From Candidatus Gastranaerophilales bacterium (GTDB lineage: Bacteria > Cyanobacteriota > Vampirovibrionia > Gastranaerophilales > Gastranaerophilaceae): DNA of 44,716 nt. Location: the NCBI GenBank assembly GCA_944322935.1, contig CALUQO010000021.1, positions 1-44,716 of the forward strand. Reading direction: 5' to 3'. A model generated the notes under the pieces. The model did no database searches. It was not told where the DNA came from and saw only the letters and a list, made by a program, of their open reading frames with translations. Shown in pieces: positions 41,249 through 44,716 of the stretch. The translations under genes and the position numbers were made by a program. Within the stretch, counting starts at the first letter, position 1; the number at the start of each line of letters is the position of its first letter.

Positions 41249-42274
41249 ATGAACAAAACCTTAAAAAACAAACTGATTGCGCACATCGACAAATTTAAAG
41301 AATCTAAAATACTCGTAGTCGGGGATATAATTCTTGACGAGTATTTGTGGGGAATGGCCAACCGCCGTTCACCGGAAGCTCCCGTACCTGTTTTGCAGGT
41401 AAAGCGAAAAACATATCTTTTAGGCGGGGCTGCTAACGTTGCCAATAATATTGCGGCAATGGGCGCCAAAGCAATACTCGCAGGTGTAATTGGAGAAGAC
41501 CCCTATAGCAGCGTTGTGCTTGATATGCTAAAAAAAAGCCATGTTGACTCTCAATTTGTACTGAAAGACAAAACTCGCCCCACAACAGTTAAAACAAGAC
41601 TTATTGCACAAAACAACAAACATCTTGCACGTGTGGACAGCGAGTCATTAGAACCGATAAGTGATGAACTTACAAAAACCATTTATGAAAATATCGAAAA
41701 AGTTATTGATGATGTGGATTTGATTATTTTATCAGATTACATAATCAGTGTTTTAAGCGCAAAGCTCATAAAAGATATTGTTAAACTTGCAAACAGACAC
41801 GATAAAACAGTTCTTATGGATCCGAAAGGTCAGGATTTTGCAAAATATTCCGGTGTTGATGTGCTCGTTCCCAACATGGAAGAAGCTTTGATAGCAACAA
41901 AATCTTCACCCGATAAACCCGTTAAAAAAATTGCAACAGCTCTGCGCAAAATTGCAGACAAAGTAATAATCACCCGCAGTGCCAACGGAGTTTATTATTA
42001 TGACGGTGCTGATGAGATTAACCTTGACTCCTTCAGCGTAGAGGTTATTGACGCAACAGGGGCTGGCGGGTCTTTTGTGGCAATGCTCGGATTGACTCTT
42101 GCGGCTTCCGGCTTTGATTATGCAGAATCCGTGGAAATGGCAAATTACGCTGCTGCTGCTGCCGTGCGCAAGGTTGGTACTTATGCGGTAAAACCCGTTC
42201 AGCTTAAAGAGATTATAGAAGTTGCCTACAATAACTCTGTCAAAGGCTCAAAAAACAAAAAGGCGGCAAAATAA
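41249..42274 (+). CDS. hldA: D-glycero-beta-D-manno-heptose-7-phosphate kinase-like (HldE kinase domain)
   Basis: PfkB-family kinase of the HldA/HldE-N type, which phosphorylates C1 of heptose-7-phosphate for ADP-heptose and lipopolysaccharide core. The start is ATG 41249, with GGGAG upstream. The 341 residues have GDIILDEYLWG (25-35), RRSPEAPVPVL (39-49) and GGAANVANNIAAMG (59-72), all HldE-like. Two key sites deviate. The catalytic G-A-G-D motif reads GAGG (271-274, codon 42068-42070), losing the base Asp, and the S-D-Y-x-K-G loop reads SDYIIS (162-167). It may be inactive, altered in substrate, or mis-sequenced at one base. It overlaps the adenylyltransferase gene by one base. Confidence 0.85.
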   Translation: MNKTLKNKLIAHIDKFKESKILVVGDIILDEYLWGMANRRSPEAPVPVLQVKRKTYLLGGAANVANNIAAMGAKAILAGVIGEDPYSSVVLDMLKKSHVDSQFVLKDKTRPTTVKTRLIAQNNKHLARVDSESLEPISDELTKTIYENIEKVIDDVDLIILSDYIISVLSAKLIKDIVKLANRHDKTVLMDPKGQDFAKYSGVDVLVPNMEEALIATKSSPDKPVKKIATALRKIADKVIITRSANGVYYYDGADEINLDSFSVEVIDATGAGGSFVAMLGLTLAASGFDYAESVEMANYAAAAAVRKVGTYAVKPVQLKEIIEVAYNNSVKGSKNKKAAK

Positions 42275-42750
42275 TGGGACAGGTAGTTAAAAGAGAAGAT
42301 ATAACAAAACTTGTTGCGGATTTAAAATCGCAGGGCAAAACAATTGTTACCACAAACGGCTGCTTTGATATACTCCATGTCGGACATGTTCGCTATTTGC
42401 AAGCAACAAAAGCTTTTGCGGATGTTATGATTGTGTGCCTGAATTCTGATGTTTCCGTAAAAAAAATCAAAGGTCCTGACAGACCCATTAACAATGAAAA
42501 TGACCGTGCGGAAATTTTATGCGCACTCGAGTGTGTGGATTATGTTGTGTTGTTTGACGAATCCTCGCCGGTTGACCTGTTGTGTGAAATAAAGCCCGAT
42601 GTTTATACAAAAGGTGCTGATTATACAATAGAAACGCTTCCCGAGGCCAAACCCGTTATGCAAAACGGCGGCAGAGTCGAGTTCATCAGTTTTGTTGAAG
42701 GCAAATCCACTACAAACGTTATTAAAAAAATCGGTGCACAGACACATTAG
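42274..42750 (+). CDS. hldC: D-glycero-beta-D-manno-heptose 1-phosphate adenylyltransferase
   Basis: Nucleotidyltransferase that turns heptose-1-phosphate into ADP-heptose, equal to the C-terminal half of a fused HldE. The 158 residues show the N-terminal TTNGCFDILHVGHVRYL with the HxGH signature (HVGH), K-K-I-K-G-P-D-R-P-I-N, and the late E-G-K-S-T-T-N-V-I-x-K-I nucleotide segment with STTN. All catalytic positions I can judge are intact, unlike the kinase partner. It starts inside the stop of the kinase gene (TAATG), so the two are translated together. A GmhA isomerase or GmhB phosphatase is not in the window. Confidence 0.93.
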   Translation: MGQVVKREDITKLVADLKSQGKTIVTTNGCFDILHVGHVRYLQATKAFADVMIVCLNSDVSVKKIKGPDRPINNENDRAEILCALECVDYVVLFDESSPVDLLCEIKPDVYTKGADYTIETLPEAKPVMQNGGRVEFISFVEGKSTTNVIKKIGAQTH

Positions 42751-42832
42751 CGGATTTTAAAAGATATCTGCCGCAAAGAAGCTTTTATTTACCCTGATGA
42801 GTTTTATCAATTCAATATATTGATAAAAAATA

Positions 42833-43990
42833 CTATTCTTCGGCATCCTGCTGCTCATTATAAGCGTTGAGCAATTCGAGCAGTTCTTTTGAATCGGCAA
42901 TGAGTAAGTCTGCATTTGGCGAGAATAACGAATCACCGCTTGGGTAAACAATATGCCAAGCTTCTGCTCCGCCGCTGAGCCCTTCTTTTTTTATTAAGTA
43001 ATACGGGGTAAATTTACCATCTTTGGCTTTTTCAGCGGAATCTTTTGTGCTTAGAATCCATCTTTCTTGATCATCATCGTAAGAAAGAGAGTAGTTTTCT
43101 TTTTCTCCAAGAGCGTCTTTTAATGCTGCTTTGAATTTTCTTACCGATGTCTTTTCATCGGCAAATTCGTCAAAAATGGGTACAGCGCTTGTACCTTCAA
43201 TTTTTCGTTCGTATTTTCCGTCGGCACTGACTACCGACATACTTCCGTCAGGTCTGATGTTAAAAGATACAAAAGGTACGGGCCCGTCTATTGTCATTGC
43301 AGGCATACGGCTTAGTACAACCATATCGTTTTCTTTGTCATATTTAAAAGAGTAGTTTTTATCATACTCAGCCTTACGGAACATTTCCTTTCTGACTTCA
43401 TTTATGTATTTTTTAACCGTTTTGCTGTTTTCGATAAAAGGTTTTTCCGTATGCGTAACAAATTTGCCGGTACCGTCACCGTTGTCTATGTGGGTGTTTT
43501 CCGGCGGAACAAAATCCGGTCCGCCGATAAGAGCAGCCGAACCGTCGTTTTGTAATCTGTAAACATTGTGTTTTGGCGAATAATTCAGTTTTTTATCTAT
43601 TTTATGTACTAAAATAACTTCATCTAATTCCACATCATATCTTGGAGAATAATCATTTGATTTTAAATCTCTTGCAAATTTCAGCTCAACAGGCATCGGG
43701 TTTTTGTCTGCTTTTTTGGCGCTTAATTTGTTAAGAACATAATCAAAAACCAAGCCTGTTGCAATACCTGTGCCTAAAAGCACACCTGCCTGCGGTAACA
43801 CGCTTTTAACTTTTCTCACAAGAGAAAAACCGTTATTTTTGCTTGCGGCAATAAAAATATCAGTGCCTGCGGCAGCAGCCCCTGCCAAAGTTCCGACTGT
43901 TGTACAGAGTCTTGTTTTTTTATAATCATTACCGTTTTTTGTTTGAGAAACAGATGCTTTAAAATTAGGTATGCCTGCAACCTTAGCCAT
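42833..43990 (-). CDS. Hypothetical protein with NFKA motif and triplicated beta units
   Basis: I start at ATG 43990, which has AGAAGAA upstream; a TTG further out overlaps it. The 385-residue protein opens MAKVAGIPNFKASVSQ (an F-x-G/A-like motif near residue 9), followed by two hydrophobic, Gly/Ala-rich segments (about 35-50 and 70-95) that may enter a membrane. Three similar beta-rich units follow, each starting Y-x-x-x-Y-D and holding a V-x-L-S/V strand and a D-G-S turn (around 117, 220 and 310). The C-terminus is acidic and helical. I recognise no family. It is convergent with hldC. Confidence 0.7.
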   Translation of the reverse strand: MAKVAGIPNFKASVSQTKNGNDYKKTRLCTTVGTLAGAAAAGTDIFIAASKNNGFSLVRKVKSVLPQAGVLLGTGIATGLVFDYVLNKLSAKKADKNPMPVELKFARDLKSNDYSPRYDVELDEVILVHKIDKKLNYSPKHNVYRLQNDGSAALIGGPDFVPPENTHIDNGDGTGKFVTHTEKPFIENSKTVKKYINEVRKEMFRKAEYDKNYSFKYDKENDMVVLSRMPAMTIDGPVPFVSFNIRPDGSMSVVSADGKYERKIEGTSAVPIFDEFADEKTSVRKFKAALKDALGEKENYSLSYDDDQERWILSTKDSAEKAKDGKFTPYYLIKKEGLSGGAEAWHIVYPSGDSLFSPNADLLIADSKELLELLNAYNEQQDAEE

Positions 43991-44099
43991 AAAAAATTCT
44001 TCTTGGAGTATCAATGCATTAATTATACCAGATTAACGCATGAAAATAAATTATTTTGCTATTTTAGGTTGCAAATATTAAGAATTGTTATTTGAGTGG

Positions 44100-44620
44100 A
44101 ATCTCGCTTGTTTGTCCACTCCTATCGGAGCGGACACAATGCCCCCCTCTCCGATGGGAGAGGGGTTAGGGGTGAGGGTCTGTAAAATAAGAACATAAAA
44201 AAGCTGTCATTACGAGGGAGTGATCTGAAGCGTCAAGTGTTTGAAGCTTTTATCAGTCTTGTGGGTTCAGAATCTGACCGGCGATGTTTGGTTGTCTTTT
44301 ACTATTGGTAAGATCCTGAGCTCGCTCGTTTCACTCGCTCCTCAGGATGACAATTTTATTATTTATTCAACCCTCACCTGCATATGTAGCTCACTATCGT
44401 TCGCACATCTGCTGTCCTCTGTCTTGAATTTTCTTTTCGCTCGGTACTGTCGTTCGTTGTGCTTCTGTCCCTCGCTTACCGGACTGTGTCCGTCCGTTCA
44501 CTATTTACTGATATCTGTTTATTTTTACAACTTAGATAACAGTTTCGTGAAGCCATTTTGCACGCTTCGCTTAATTTTGTCCTGCTCATCGGCAAAAGAT
44601 GGCAAATTCGCTCCCGACGG
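44100..44620. repeat. Terminal hairpin-rich repeat region
   Basis: No gene is visible from 44015 to the window end. The stretch holds GTCC-CTCC/GGAG-GGAC (44114-44135), CCCCTCTCC/GGAGAGGGG (44144-44165), ATCCTGAG/CTCAGGAT around a CTCGCTCG-type inner part (44313-44348), and CGGAC/GTCCG with a TGT loop (44480-44492). Bases 44545-44570 match 29464-29489 with a few changes, and nearby motifs (GGCAA, CTCCCGAC) follow in the same order in both places. The CTCTCC/GGAGAG stem also has a relative at 19723-19738. Confidence 0.6.
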
Positions 44621-44716
44621 AGAGGGCATAATTGCCGGATTAACCAATCTGCACATTCGGATTAAAAAAGTTATACACAGCCTTTGCCGCACGGGTGTGG
44701 ATTTTTTCTTTAAGCT

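Noticed and set aside
42802-42828. Terminator hairpin between hldC and the gene at 42833
   Set aside because: The stem TTTTATCAAT/ATTGATAAAA is real, but no T run follows on either strand at the right place, so termination is not supported.

Overview
This window is a low-GC bacterial chromosome segment. I count about 40 protein genes, one tRNA gene and several unusually hairpin-rich non-coding stretches. My best guess at the source is a gut member of the Vampirovibrionia/Melainabacteria (Gastranaerophilales-like). That is inference. It rests on the AT-rich codon use, the mix of Gram-negative-type functions (heptose activation, PilM/N/O-type proteins, AMIN domain, lipobox foldase), and several lineage-type hypothetical proteins that open with a short F-x-G-like motif (VSFRG, PSFGI). 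I see no phage, no insertion sequence with a transposase, and no CRISPR array.

Layout. 1-980: tRNA-Arg(CCG) preceded by broken tRNA pieces, then a 350 bp dispersed repeat and a 58-residue gene. 982-3816: a ManNAc-6-P epimerase/ROK kinase pair facing a patatin phospholipase. 4018-10930: an AMIN-domain membrane protein, der, a prenylcysteine-methyltransferase-like membrane enzyme, and a minus-strand operon of a fused PilM-PilN protein, PilO and agmatinase. 11045-17222: rlmB, a primary-type sigma factor, then gltX-bioG-bioC with overlapping reading frames and an NhaC-type transporter. 17245-23748: asnS among lineage-specific hypotheticals and repeats. 23811-31813: proS, rpmE, an EamA transporter, several hypotheticals, a calpain-like protease, a flavodoxin-type reductase, and the 29.2-29.9 kb hairpin element. 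31877-36126: prfA-era and a lytic transglycosylase. 36285-42750: a 50-residue gene, mfd, a PrsA-like foldase, and split heptose kinase/adenylyltransferase genes. 42833-44716: a three-repeat hypothetical and a terminal repeat region.

How the genes work together. Most are housekeeping: translation (gltX, asnS, proS, prfA, rpmE, rlmB, era, der), transcription and repair (sigma factor, mfd), envelope (transglycosylase, foldase, heptose activation, pilus assembly) and cofactor supply (bioG/bioC make pimeloyl-ACP for biotin). The window holds no single dedicated accessory system.

The most distinctive signal is in the intergenic DNA. Dispersed repeats there keep their backbone blocks exactly, while the hairpin stems between the blocks are replaced by unrelated stems of nearly the same geometry (29322-29401 against 29748-29829; 344-393 against 549-590). 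Other points worth checking are a heptose kinase lacking its catalytic Asp, a chain of two tiny overlapping frames leading into era, the PilM-PilN fusion, and nearly leaderless starts for nanE and mfd.
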